64,000 bases of DNA from Leptospira abararensis (lineage in GTDB: Bacteria > Spirochaetota > Leptospiria > Leptospirales > Leptospiraceae), in the NCBI RefSeq assembly GCF_016918735.1, contig NZ_JAFFPR010000055.1, forward strand, positions 124,001-188,000. Reading direction: 5' to 3'. The position numbers were made by a program, and so were the translations under genes. The notes beneath the pieces are model-generated. The model was not told the DNA's origin. It saw only the letters and a list, made by a program, of their open reading frames with translations, and searched no databases. Positions 26,796 through 34,917 of the stretch are shown piece by piece; the first letter of the stretch is position 1, and each line of letters begins with the position of its first letter.

Positions 26796-27644
26796 TTACT
26801 TTAGACTAAACACTCTTTGGGTGAGGGAACTATCTACCAACCCACTTGTATTTAATCCAAAAGCTTGGACTAAGGTAGTGCAAGGAGCAGGCCCCCCCAT
26901 CATCGGTAGTGGCATACATGACGCGGCGGCACCCGGATTATGACTATTAATCAATTGGTCTATGTTAAAGGAAACTTTTTGATTTGTAGAGCTAAATTGG
27001 CCTGTCAGTTGAATTAAAGCTCTATACTTTGCTGTACAGTTCCCATAGTTAGGCGCTCCAGAACAACCGGTTGACCCTAAATGTAAACTTGTCCAATTTG
27101 TTCCTGAATCTAGACTAAACTCAATCTTTGCATGTTTATAACCACCTGTCCAAGACCAATACATGGCGCCGTTGTTTAAAGGTGCAGTTTGATTGGTACG
27201 TTCCAAATGGTTCAAAGTTTCTGGAACACCAACAGTAAACTGAACTCCAGTATAACTACCTGCAAGCGCAGTTCCCGAAACCTTTGTATTTGTTTCCGTT
27301 GTCTGGGTTGTTTCTAAATCCACCAGAGCCACTCCATTGGACTGCCAAACATTGTCAGAAGATAAAGTCACATCTGTAGTCGACCCATCAGCTTTTACAA
27401 GTTTCACTTCCGAAATATACATTCGAAAGTCACGAAACTGAACCGTTCGACCATCTGCATTAATATTCGAGCCAGTGACTAAAGTCTGTCCATTCGCTAG
27501 TGCCTCAAAATTCAAATTCACAGCTTGTGGAATTGCCAAGGCCAACAATGCTAATGTTTCGTTGTCATTTGATTTGGAATTCGGATCACAGGAAACAACT
27601 CCTAATACCGAAAGGATAATAAAAAACTTCTTAAATATGTTCAT
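26796..27644 (-). CDS. mbnP: MbnP-family copper-binding lipoprotein
   Basis: A 282-residue lipoprotein matching the four-Cys half of the metallo-mystery pair. The lipobox ends at Cys19 ('LGVVSC'), followed by a short Leu/Ala stretch. Hallmarks: 'FRMYISEVKLVKADG', the aromatic motif 'MYWSWTGGYKHAKIE' (Trp163, Trp165), and four further Cys: 194 and 203 in 'GCSGAPNYGNC', 243 and 255 in 'SCMPLPMMGGPAPC'. In studied MbnP proteins a Trp is converted to kynurenine by MbnH and the site binds copper; one of the two Trp here is the likely target. AGG upstream of the ATG supports the start. The di-haem partner follows directly. Confidence 0.9.
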   Translation of the reverse strand: MNIFKKFFIILSVLGVVSCDPNSKSNDNETLALLALAIPQAVNLNFEALANGQTLVTGSNINADGRTVQFRDFRMYISEVKLVKADGSTTDVTLSSDNVWQSNGVALVDLETTQTTETNTKVSGTALAGSYTGVQFTVGVPETLNHLERTNQTAPLNNGAMYWSWTGGYKHAKIEFSLDSGTNWTSLHLGSTGCSGAPNYGNCTAKYRALIQLTGQFSSTNQKVSFNIDQLINSHNPGAAASCMPLPMMGGPAPCTTLVQAFGLNTSGLVDSSLTQRVFSLK

Positions 27645-27734
27645 AAATACCTAATATTCTAAAATACGATTGTTGCTTTGAATCAGTAGATAAAGAAATC
27701 ATCTACCAATAGACTTAATTGTAGTTAAAGAAAC

Positions 27735-28202
27735 TTAAGCGCGGGGTGGTCGAAGTAAAGTGGGGATTTTTCCATCCAGAAGAGTGGAGGGAGACTCATC
27801 AATTGTATAAAAAATCACAGCAGGAACAGCAAAACCCAAAGCTAAATTAGGTCTATCCATAGTTTGGTGGTGAGTTCGCAAAGATAGCGCGTCTTTTTTT
27901 TTCTTTTTGCAAGAACAAAGATGGGCCTCGCCATCTTTGGCATCATGGCAACTGGGTTTCAGGGCGAGTTCTTTTGTGATGCCGTGCTCATCCAAATGGG
28001 CCGTTGACACAGAACTGTCCTGACCTTCGGAAAAGAGTTTGTCTTCCGCATTCCCATGTTTTTCTTTTTTAGATCCATGGTTGCAATGGCAAATTTTAGA
28101 ATTGGACTCTAGGCAATACCCAAGGAGCCCACTTCCTAAAAATAGGAATTGGGTGCAAAGGAACAAGGCCAGACTACCGGCAACCCACCGTTTGCAGAGC
28201 AT
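27735..28202 (-). CDS. Small Cys/His-rich exported protein upstream of mbnP
   Basis: A 155-residue protein with an N-terminal hydrophobic segment (residues 8-30), then a hydrophilic region rich in Cys, His, Lys and acidic residues: 'SKICHCNHGSKKEKHG', 'HLCSCKKKKK' and 'LRTHHQTMDRPN'. A second hydrophobic patch ('LALGFAVPAVIFYT') precedes a C-terminal 'TLLRPPRA'. The family is not one I can name. The pattern resembles small periplasmic proteins placed before metal pumps and copper genes and is shared in outline with 4099-4494. A metal-buffering role is likely but inferred. It precedes mbnP by 90 bp on the same strand and may be in the same transcript. Confidence 0.7.
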   Translation of the reverse strand: MLCKRWVAGSLALFLCTQFLFLGSGLLGYCLESNSKICHCNHGSKKEKHGNAEDKLFSEGQDSSVSTAHLDEHGITKELALKPSCHDAKDGEAHLCSCKKKKKDALSLRTHHQTMDRPNLALGFAVPAVIFYTIDESPSTLLDGKIPTLLRPPRA

Positions 28203-28325
28203 CTACCCCATACTTAGCCACCCAAGCCAAAAATCGAGCCAATTTTTGGACAAATTTGGTGTCCCCCCTCCTGCCTTTTGAAAACATGGTCTTGGAACCA
28301 ATGCAAACGAGCTAGAGGCCATCAG

Positions 28326-28652
28326 ATGAAACGCACGGAACTAGAACGCAGGGAACGAGAACTGCGAAAAGCAGAAAAGAAAAAGATCCAACCTGGTGAA
28401 AAAGAAGCCATGAGCGTGGGTGACTACATAGATTCCCTTTTTGGAATGTTTCGGTATGATTCGGATGAGATTTTTAACGCAGCCGATGATGAAAACATTC
28501 TAGAACTTCTGGAAAACATGAAAATGGAACACCCAGAAAAACAATGGGATGTCATCATCCGCAAAGCTGTGAACAAAACCAAAGTGGAACAAAAAGAAAA
28601 GGCTTACGACTCCCTTCGTATCCTAGCAGGAATTCCTGCCGTCACCGCTTAA
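28326..28652 (+). CDS. Conserved small helical protein, unknown
   Basis: A 108-residue cytosolic protein with no family I recognise. It starts with a charged helix 'MKRTELERRERELRKAEKK' (strong coiled-coil character), then 'MSVGDYIDSLFGMFRYDSD' and a second helical part ending 'AYDSLRILAGIPAV'. The ATG at 28326 is chosen because GAGG lies seven bases upstream; an in-frame ATG at 28278 has no ribosome site. It is divergent from the Cys/His-rich gene with 123 bp between starts. Codon pattern and ribosome site support a real gene; I give no function. Confidence 0.7.
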   Translation: MKRTELERRERELRKAEKKKIQPGEKEAMSVGDYIDSLFGMFRYDSDEIFNAADDENILELLENMKMEHPEKQWDVIIRKAVNKTKVEQKEKAYDSLRILAGIPAVTA

Positions 28653-28720
28653 TTCCTTTTTTTCCGCTACAAACAGATTTACAAAGGAAGGTCTTCGTCT
28701 GATAGTTGTGACCTTCCTGT

Positions 28721-30697
28721 ATGAAACAGACCTACACCTTAATTCTGTTATGTCTCCTTCATACAAACATATTCGCTACCCCCAAAAACTGTCCAAACAC
28801 AGAGCCAGTTCCGCTTTCTGTCACGAATGGAACTACCTATGACCTCTCTAAGCATTTAGTTTTTTTTACTGCAGGTTCTACCATTCATTCGGTGGATGAT
28901 GTTTCTCACCAGTTCCAAACGGCAGATTTACAAAAATCAGGCGGAGTCATTCCTAATTTCGGAAACACCGACAAACAATATTGGTTTTGTTTTATCATTC
29001 ATAATGATGAAAACCAATACAAACGAATCATCACGTATATCAAATATCCTTTGCTTGACGATGTTAGATTTTTCGCATTACGTGAATCAGGTGATATATC
29101 CGAGAACCAACAAGGAAGACGATATCCTTTTGAAAACAGAGACAGAGACTATAGAGGATTTAGTTTTGCAGCGGATTTATTACCAAGCGAAACAGTTACT
29201 TATTTTGTAGGTGTCAAAACCAATAGTTCCATGTCCGTTCCGCTAATGGTGGCAGAAGAAAAGAATTTTTATACCTTTGTCTCTTTCGACACTCTCCTCC
29301 AAGGTATTTTTTTCGGGATTGTTGGTGTGATGAGTATTTATAATCTTTTTGTCTACTTTATGGTACGAGACAAAGCATATATATTTTATGTTTTATATTT
29401 ACTAATTTCTGCAATTTTGTTTCAATTTTCTCTCCAAGGTTTGTTACCTGTTTTGTTTTTTCCAAACTCACCTGAGTTTGTATACAATGTACATAATCTC
29501 CTCTACTTTCTATTTTTATTCACTTGTTTTCCGATGAGTATCACCTTTATGAATCTAAAGGAAAATGCTCCTCTAATTTACAAATGGTTTTTGGCTCTCG
29601 CTACTATTCCTATCATTAGCATCTGTCTCCTCCCTTTTTTACCATATCGACTTATGAACCAAGCGGGAGATATTTTCTCCTTTTTACTCGCATTTTTTGC
29701 TTTGTTTGTTTCTTATTACATTGCCTTCATAAAAAAATTTCCGCCAGCACGATTCTATTTTTCTGGATACTTGATGGTGATTGTGGGTGGGCTTGCCACC
29801 GTTCTCCGATATATGGGATTTTTACCAGTGAATGCATTCACAGAAAATTCATTTCAAGTGGGAATGGCGATCGAAGTTTTGCTTATGGCCTTTGGTCTAG
29901 GAGATAGGATATCAGTTGTTCGCAAAGAAAAAGATAAAATCCAATTCAAAGCAGAGATCAACAAACAAAAGTTAATTGCTTATGGCAAAGAATTAAAACT
30001 AGCCCAAAAACTCCAAGAATCCACGCTCCCGCAAGTTCTTCCAAAACTTCCTGGACTTATCATCAAAACGGGATACTTTCCTGCTTCTTTAGTCGGAGGT
30101 GATTTTTACGATCTTACCGTTTATGGCAAACACCAAATCTGTGGACTCATTGCCGATGTGACAGGACATGGTGTACCCGCAGCCATAGAAGCGGCCATGT
30201 TAAAGATTGCTTATATGCAAACTCTGGCCTTTGCTAACAAACCAGGGAAAGTTTTGGAAAGTATCAACGTTTCCCTTGCCGGAAATTATAAAAATCAATT
30301 TTTGACTGCTAGCGCTATCTTTATCGATTTGGAATTAAAGCAGCTAAAGATTGCAAATGCAGGTCATCCCGCCTTATACAAGTTCAATGAAAATTCTACA
30401 AACATCGAAGTGATTCGCCCCAAAGGCAAACTCATTGGTTACTCCAAAGAAGTACAATACCATGAAGAAATTCATAAACTATTCCCTGGAGATAAAATTT
30501 TATTATTTACCGATGGAATTTGGGATTTGTGGGAAAATGGAGATTCAGGCGAAGAGGAACTACTGAATTGGTTACTGGAAAGAAAAGCAGAGTCGGTGGA
30601 ATCTTTGTATGGTGGGATTGATGGACACATTCGCCTACGGAACAAAGAAGGTCCCGCAGACGATGATATAACTTTGATTCTATTTGAAATTACATAA
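28721..30697 (+). CDS. 7TM-DISM receptor with PP2C/SpoIIE phosphatase output
   Basis: A 658-residue signalling protein. A signal peptide ends at 'TNIFA'; residues 30-185 form the periplasmic 7TMR-DISMED2 sensor; seven membrane helices follow (about 190-395); a short coiled linker 'LKLAQKLQESTLPQVLPKLP' leads to a SpoIIE-type PP2C phosphatase with 'LVGGDFYDLTVYGKHQ', 'IADVTGHGVPAAIEAAM', 'NAGHPALYKF', 'LLFTDGIWDLWEN' and 'PADDDITLILFE'. The metal-binding Asp residues are kept, so it should be active, probably on an anti-sigma antagonist or similar phosphoprotein. No such partner is adjacent. It converges on the Na/Pi cotransporter gene, sharing a hairpin at 30704-30724. Confidence 0.9.
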   Translation: MKQTYTLILLCLLHTNIFATPKNCPNTEPVPLSVTNGTTYDLSKHLVFFTAGSTIHSVDDVSHQFQTADLQKSGGVIPNFGNTDKQYWFCFIIHNDENQYKRIITYIKYPLLDDVRFFALRESGDISENQQGRRYPFENRDRDYRGFSFAADLLPSETVTYFVGVKTNSSMSVPLMVAEEKNFYTFVSFDTLLQGIFFGIVGVMSIYNLFVYFMVRDKAYIFYVLYLLISAILFQFSLQGLLPVLFFPNSPEFVYNVHNLLYFLFLFTCFPMSITFMNLKENAPLIYKWFLALATIPIISICLLPFLPYRLMNQAGDIFSFLLAFFALFVSYYIAFIKKFPPARFYFSGYLMVIVGGLATVLRYMGFLPVNAFTENSFQVGMAIEVLLMAFGLGDRISVVRKEKDKIQFKAEINKQKLIAYGKELKLAQKLQESTLPQVLPKLPGLIIKTGYFPASLVGGDFYDLTVYGKHQICGLIADVTGHGVPAAIEAAMLKIAYMQTLAFANKPGKVLESINVSLAGNYKNQFLTASAIFIDLELKQLKIANAGHPALYKFNENSTNIEVIRPKGKLIGYSKEVQYHEEIHKLFPGDKILLFTDGIWDLWENGDSGEEELLNWLLERKAESVESLYGGIDGHIRLRNKEGPADDDITLILFEIT

Positions 30698-30703
30698 CAG
30701 AAA

Positions 30704-30724
30704 ATGCGGACTAAACGTCCGCAT
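30704..30724 (-). terminator. Hairpin spanning the Na/Pi transporter stop codon
   Basis: ATGCGGAC/GTCCGCAT perfect eight-pair stem with a five-base loop. The TAG stop of the minus-strand gene (30713-30711) lies at the base of the loop. On the minus strand the stem is followed by TTTTCTGTT, so it can terminate that transcript, and possibly the opposing one. Confidence 0.65.
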
Positions 30725-32387
30725 AAATTGCCGCATTCAATAATCTGGAAATATTATCCAAGTTACGAGAAATATCGCGATAAAGAAGAGCCGGCATCAA
30801 ATTCTCTTTTTTCTGATACTTTTTCTTTTTCACTTTAGAATCGTTCTTTTTGATAGAACGAATCATTTGGAAACGGTATTCACGGCTTTGGTTACGAATC
30901 TGTGGATTACCAAGGATATCAAAAGTTTCACTTTGTTCCAAGTTCACAAGTAGAATGTCGTAGTGGTGTTTGAGTAAATCCATTTGTTCTTTTACTGAAT
31001 GACCGAACGTTTTGTCCAAAGATACCTTTTGGCGGTGTGATTTTCGCATCTTTCTTGCAATCGATGCAAAGTTATCACCCATTTCTTCCACGGCCTTCAC
31101 CCTTTCCATAATTCCTAAAACATCTTTCGCATAGTTTCCGGTAATACCGGTCTCTTGGATTTGGTTTAGGTAAGTAAGGACTTCCGATCGCACTTGGTCT
31201 AACTCTTCTTCTTTTTTTAATACCTGAAGGACACGAGCCGCATCATACGGTTGTAATAAAATTTGTTCTGTTAAACGAAGGAAGTCATATGTATCACGAA
31301 TGATTTTTTTCGTGAACTCAACTAGTTCCACCATCGCAAGTTCCGTAGTTTTTACAGCGCCAGCTTGCAAAAGTCGAATCGAATCTTTATCTTTTCCTGA
31401 TTTGGAAGCCAGTCCATCTACGATGGCACTCACTACTTTGGTGATTGTATTCACAAACCAAATGAGAAGTAGAGTGTTTGTGATGTTAAACATCGTATGG
31501 AAAAGAGAGATATGGAATCTTGTGGATTCTTTATCTGTGAGTGGATCACCAGGAATTAAGTCATCTACAATTCCCGTAAACATCTTAAAGAAAAGTAAGG
31601 CCCATAAGACTCCGAACACATTGAACATTGTGTGCGCCAAGGCTGCCTTTTTAGCATTTCGGTTTCCTGGTATGGCGGCAAGGTTTGCCGTAATCGTAGT
31701 TCCGATGTTTTCACCAAGGATCATACCATAAGCGGCATCAATTGGTATATAACCGGAAAAAGCAAGTGTGATGGTAATCGTCGTGGAAGCGGAGGAAGAT
31801 TGGATGACAATGGTTAGCAATGCTCCAATCAAAACAAACAACAATATGGTGTTGAATCCCATATTTGTGTATTGTTGTAAGAAGAGAAAACTTTCTGGAT
31901 CCTTGGCACTATCAGGAACGGCTGTTTTTAAATAATCCAAACCTAAAAACAAAAATCCAAATCCGATGAGAAAACTTCCCCAACCAGATCTACTTTCTTT
32001 CCGTGAAAAATTTAAGATCACCCCTGCGGCAACAGCAGGCAGAGCGAATGATGCAATGTTAAACTTAAAACCTAAAAAGGATACAATCCATGCGGTGATG
32101 GTGGTTCCAATATTGGCCCCCATGATAACACCGATAGCTTGGGCGAGCGAAATTAAACCAGCATTTACAAATCCAACCACAAGAACGGTGGTTGCCGAAC
32201 TGGATTGTATTGTAGATGTAATAAAAAGTCCGCTAAAAACAGCGGACACTCTATTGCGTGTCATAGAGGAAAGAAAGGAACGAAGCCGATCTCCCGCCAC
32301 ACGTTGTAAGGACTCACTTAGTAATTTCATCCCGTAGATGAAAATCCCGAGTCCACCTAAAACTTGAATGAGTAGTGACCAATTCAT
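30711..32387 (-). CDS. Na/Pi cotransporter family protein with PhoU-like tail
   Basis: A 558-residue inner-membrane protein of the NptA/Na-Pi cotransporter family. The two inverted QSSS motifs are visible ('TIQSSSATT' and 'VIQSSSASTT'), each within a set of membrane helices over residues 1-320; each is preceded or followed by Gly-rich 'GANIGTTITAW' and 'GENIGTTITANLA'. The C-terminal 200 residues are helical and PhoU-like. It should carry phosphate or a similar anion with sodium. The ATG at 32387 is used; an in-frame TTG at 32411 would add eight residues, and ribosome sites do not decide clearly. The start region is divergent from slyD. Confidence 0.9.
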   Translation of the reverse strand: MNWSLLIQVLGGLGIFIYGMKLLSESLQRVAGDRLRSFLSSMTRNRVSAVFSGLFITSTIQSSSATTVLVVGFVNAGLISLAQAIGVIMGANIGTTITAWIVSFLGFKFNIASFALPAVAAGVILNFSRKESRSGWGSFLIGFGFLFLGLDYLKTAVPDSAKDPESFLFLQQYTNMGFNTILLFVLIGALLTIVIQSSSASTTITITLAFSGYIPIDAAYGMILGENIGTTITANLAAIPGNRNAKKAALAHTMFNVFGVLWALLFFKMFTGIVDDLIPGDPLTDKESTRFHISLFHTMFNITNTLLLIWFVNTITKVVSAIVDGLASKSGKDKDSIRLLQAGAVKTTELAMVELVEFTKKIIRDTYDFLRLTEQILLQPYDAARVLQVLKKEEELDQVRSEVLTYLNQIQETGITGNYAKDVLGIMERVKAVEEMGDNFASIARKMRKSHRQKVSLDKTFGHSVKEQMDLLKHHYDILLVNLEQSETFDILGNPQIRNQSREYRFQMIRSIKKNDSKVKKKKYQKKENLMPALLYRDISRNLDNISRLLNAAIYADV

Positions 32388-32480
32388 AGATGTGATATTT
32401 CCAAGGTTCAATTTCTTCGATTACAATTTGGTACCAACCTTTTATTCGGTTGCAGTATTTTTTTCCATTGGTAAAGTGTA

Positions 32481-32972
32481 ATGAATATGTCAAAAACCAT
32501 CAGCAAAGGAATGGTTGTAGGATTTTCCTATCACCTAAAGAACGCCCAGGGAGAAACTCTGGACCAATCGGACGAACCGTTATTATACCTCCACGGCTGG
32601 CAAAATATCATTCCCGGTTTGGAAAAAGAACTAGAAGGATTAGTGAACGGAGATTCTAAAAATGTAACTGTACCACCTGAAGATGGTTATGGGACATATA
32701 ACGAAGCTCTGATCTTTCAAGTTCCCAAAACAGAACTTCCAGAAGAAGCCGAGTTAGAAGTAGGAATGGAATTTCAAACCGACACACCAGAAGGTAGAAT
32801 GGTTCTATATCTCCAAGAAGTTCGGGATGCCGATGTCATCCTAAACGGCAATCACCCGTTAGCTGGAGAAACCCTCCATTTTGCGGTAACAATTAAATCC
32901 ATTCGTGAAGCAACGGAAGAAGAATTACAACACGGCCATGTGCATGGTCCGGGCGGACACCACCACCACTAG
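32481..32972 (+). CDS. slyD: FKBP-type peptidyl-prolyl isomerase, SlyD-like
   Basis: A 163-residue cytosolic prolyl isomerase and chaperone. It shows the split FKBP domain 'GMVVGFSYHLKNAQGETLD' and 'PLLYLHGWQNIIPGLEKEL', an IF (insert-in-flap) region near residues 75-125 ('VPPEDGYGTYNEALIF'), and a metal-binding His tail 'HGHVHGPGGHHHH'. SlyD members assist folding and nickel delivery; the tail here is shorter than that of E. coli. The start ATG is supported by the conserved N-terminus; a second Met follows two residues later. No nickel enzyme is adjacent. Confidence 0.92.
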   Translation: MNMSKTISKGMVVGFSYHLKNAQGETLDQSDEPLLYLHGWQNIIPGLEKELEGLVNGDSKNVTVPPEDGYGTYNEALIFQVPKTELPEEAELEVGMEFQTDTPEGRMVLYLQEVRDADVILNGNHPLAGETLHFAVTIKSIREATEEELQHGHVHGPGGHHHH

Positions 32973-33228
32973 AATTTTCTTTTTTCGATATTTTCCCTCT
33001 GGGTCTTCTTTCAGATTGCTTTTTTTAGAAAGGGTAATTAGACTGACAGAAGATTCAGAGTATTGTTGATTTTCACCGCCGAAGTAGTCCTTTCAAGCTT
33101 GCACGCTGGTAGCTTTCCCAAGTTTTTCCCTGCATTTTTCTGGAGTTCTTACCCAAAATCCCGTCAAGGGTTCCGACGATTGTAAATCTAGAATTCCCGA
33201 GTCAACTTTAACAAACAGGATAAAAACT
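32973..33228 (+). promoter_or_regulatory. Long leader region of the RRM gene
   Basis: A 256-bp gene-free stretch between slyD and the RRM protein. It has no ORF but should carry the RRM promoter and possibly a long 5' leader, as is common for cold-inducible RNA-binding proteins. An AGGA site lies eight bases before the ATG. I see no strong sigma-70 match and no clear terminator of slyD. Confidence 0.4.
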
Positions 33229-33492
33229 ATGTCAGTAAACATTTATGTTGGCAACCTCTCTTACGATATGACTGAAGGAAAACTCAGTGAACTTTTTGGA
33301 GCTCACGGGGCAGTAACTTCTGCAAAAATCATCACTGACCAGTATTCTGGCCGTTCTAAAGGTTTCGGATTCATCGAAATGAAAGATGGAAAAGAAGCTG
33401 ATAACGCGATCAAAGATCTTAACGGAAAAAACATCCTTAACCGTGAGATGAAAGTAAACATCGCAAAACCTAAAACTAACAACTGGAGATAA
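33229..33492 (+). CDS. RNA-binding protein with single RRM domain
   Basis: An 87-residue single-domain RNA-recognition-motif protein, like the cold-inducible Rbp proteins of cyanobacteria and spirochaetes. RNP2 is 'IYVGNLSYDM' (residues 4-13) and RNP1 is 'RSKGFGFIEM' (near 42-51), with the aromatic residues needed for RNA stacking. The remainder completes a beta-alpha-beta-beta-alpha-beta fold and ends in a short basic tail. It is probably an RNA chaperone or post-transcriptional regulator. It has its own promoter region and a strong terminator at 33507. Confidence 0.95.
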   Translation: MSVNIYVGNLSYDMTEGKLSELFGAHGAVTSAKIITDQYSGRSKGFGFIEMKDGKEADNAIKDLNGKNILNREMKVNIAKPKTNNWR

Positions 33493-33506
33493 TCTAGTTT
33501 GTCATA

Positions 33507-33546
33507 AATCCGTCGCTTAACGTTGTTTAAGTGACGGATTTTTTTT
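33507..33546 (+). terminator. Strong rho-independent terminator of the RRM gene
   Basis: Fourteen-pair stem (33507-33520 with 33527-33540, one G-U pair) with a six-base loop CGTTGT, followed by a run of T through 33546. It starts 14 bp after the stop codon. Confidence 0.92.
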
Positions 33547-33661
33547 GCCTACTTGGTTTTTGAAAATAAGAAAAACTCACACCAATCCTTCTTCAAACTA
33601 ATTTTCCTTTTCTCAGTTTCTGTTAGATGAAAATCCATCTACATTTTAGCATCTATTCCCA

Positions 33662-33697
33662 TTGACATTTGATCGATTACCATATAGTATTACGGTA
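33662..33697 (+). promoter_or_regulatory. vapBC promoter with overlapping inverted repeat
   Basis: A consensus -35 TTGACA (33662-33667) lies 17 bp from a -10 TAGTAT (33685-33690). An imperfect inverted repeat, TACCATA (33678-33684) and TACGGTA (33691-33697), flanks the -10 box. This is the layout expected for autorepression by an AbrB-type antitoxin or the VapBC complex. The antitoxin start is at 33709. Confidence 0.7.
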
Positions 33698-33708
33698 GGG
33701 GTATCGAT

Positions 33709-33915
33709 ATGGGTAAAGTAACCGTCTCACCAAAATTTCAAGTAGTCATTCCAAAAGAAATACGCGAACAAATCGGTGTCAAAGCTGGGATGAAACTCGA
33801 AATCATAACTTTTGGGAATCGAATGGAGCTCATCCCCATAGAACCCATTAAAAAATTAAAGGGTTCACTATTCGGGATGGATCCAAAATTAGATAGGGAT
33901 GGCGATCGGATTTGA
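33709..33915 (+). CDS. vapB: AbrB/VapB-type antitoxin
   Basis: A 68-residue swapped-hairpin AbrB/SpoVT-fold protein: 'MGKVTVSPKFQVVIPKEIRE' then 'GVKAGMKLEI'. The C-terminal part after residue 45 would bind and block the toxin. It is the first gene of a two-gene unit; its stop TGA overlaps the TTG start of the toxin. The operator at 33678-33697 supports autoregulation. The pair is a typical type II toxin-antitoxin module. Confidence 0.92.
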   Translation: MGKVTVSPKFQVVIPKEIREQIGVKAGMKLEIITFGNRMELIPIEPIKKLKGSLFGMDPKLDRDGDRI

Positions 33916-34289
33916 ATGTTGTTGATTCCTCTGGGTGGTTAGAATATTTCACTGGAACGAGTCGAGCGCATCTATTTGCAGAACCCATTGAAAAAACAGA
34001 AATCTTAATTGTGCCCAGTTTGTCCTTATTTGAAATCTTCAAAAAAGTGTATAAAGAACGAGGTGAGGACCTTGCTCTAAAAATGGTAGCTCATATGCAA
34101 CTCGGCACGGTCGTCAATTTAGATTCTAGAATATCAATCTATGCCGCAAAGATCAGTGCGGAAAAGTCAATACCTATGGCAGATAGCATCATTTATGCTA
34201 CGGCCCAATTAAACAAAGCAACTCTGTGGACTCAAGATAATGATTTTCGAGGACTACCAGGAGTGAATTTTTTCGAAAAGAAAAACTGA
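33912..34289 (+). CDS. vapC: VapC-type PIN-domain toxin
   Basis: A 125-residue PIN-domain ribonuclease. Four acidic residues of the active site are visible: Asp5 ('NVVDSSGW'), Glu41 ('LFEIFKK'), Asp91 ('PMADSIIYATA') and Asp109 ('WTQDNDF'). The start is a TTG overlapping the antitoxin stop (TTGA), so translation is coupled; the ATG at 33916 is out of frame. VapC toxins cut tRNA or rRNA and halt growth when the antitoxin is lost. The target here is unknown. No disruption is seen, so the module looks intact. Confidence 0.92.
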   Translation: MNVVDSSGWLEYFTGTSRAHLFAEPIEKTEILIVPSLSLFEIFKKVYKERGEDLALKMVAHMQLGTVVNLDSRISIYAAKISAEKSIPMADSIIYATAQLNKATLWTQDNDFRGLPGVNFFEKKN

Positions 34290-34367
34290 ATAGAGGATCC
34301 TCGGTTCAAAAACATTTTATATATTTTTCGAAATGTAAGGATTGATCAATTCTCATACCCGACCCGA

Positions 34368-34820
34368 TTACAAAACCACCCGATACTTTGCCTTCATCTT
34401 TTCTATCTGTTCTTCCGGTATCTGATGTATATTCTTTCCACCATGTCTGTTTTCGACAGTGACCACAAAAAATAAATATCCAAATTCTTTCGCTAAACGT
34501 TCGTAAGGTTCTAGTTCCCAATCTAAAGTAAAAGTATTGTCAACGATGACAAAGGGGATTCCTTCTTTCAAAGCCTCTTTGGTTTTTGATTCACATTCTT
34601 TGTAGGCTAGATGATTTTTTTTAAAATCAAAGCTATATTCACCCGATTCATTTTCAAAAAAGGAATCAATCGAGAAGATGGGTGCTCCATTGGATAAAGA
34701 CAAAGTTTTTGCTAAGGTAGTTTTTCCCGATCCGGGAATTCCCCGTAAGGCAAGGAGTGTTTTTTTTGATTGGGCCGAGTTTGGATTAGTTCCCGAACCT
34801 TGCAAATTCTTAGATTCCAT
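34368..34820 (-). CDS. P-loop kinase-like ATPase (polynucleotide kinase/zeta-toxin fold)
   Basis: A 150-residue single-domain AAA-like P-loop protein. Walker A is 'GIPGSGKTT' (Lys33); 'IFSIDSFFE' supplies the Asp after strand 2 and 'PFVIVDNTFTLDWELEPY' the next conserved stretch, as in the NEDD4-binding-protein-2/polynucleotide-kinase group. It may phosphorylate a nucleic acid end or a small substrate. The ATG at 34820 follows AGGG at eight bases; an upstream in-frame start at 34871 gives an extra basic stretch not seen in the family. A zeta-type toxin is less likely because no antitoxin is next to it. Confidence 0.8.
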   Translation of the reverse strand: MESKNLQGSGTNPNSAQSKKTLLALRGIPGSGKTTLAKTLSLSNGAPIFSIDSFFENESGEYSFDFKKNHLAYKECESKTKEALKEGIPFVIVDNTFTLDWELEPYERLAKEFGYLFFVVTVENRHGGKNIHQIPEEQIEKMKAKYRVVL

Positions 34821-34917
34821 TCTCCAAACCCTAATTCTTTTTCCTCCCCTGGAAAGAGAAAAATCTCGCAAGGAATGGTTCTATCTGAAAGAATAGAGCA
34901 GAATTAAGGAGACTTTT

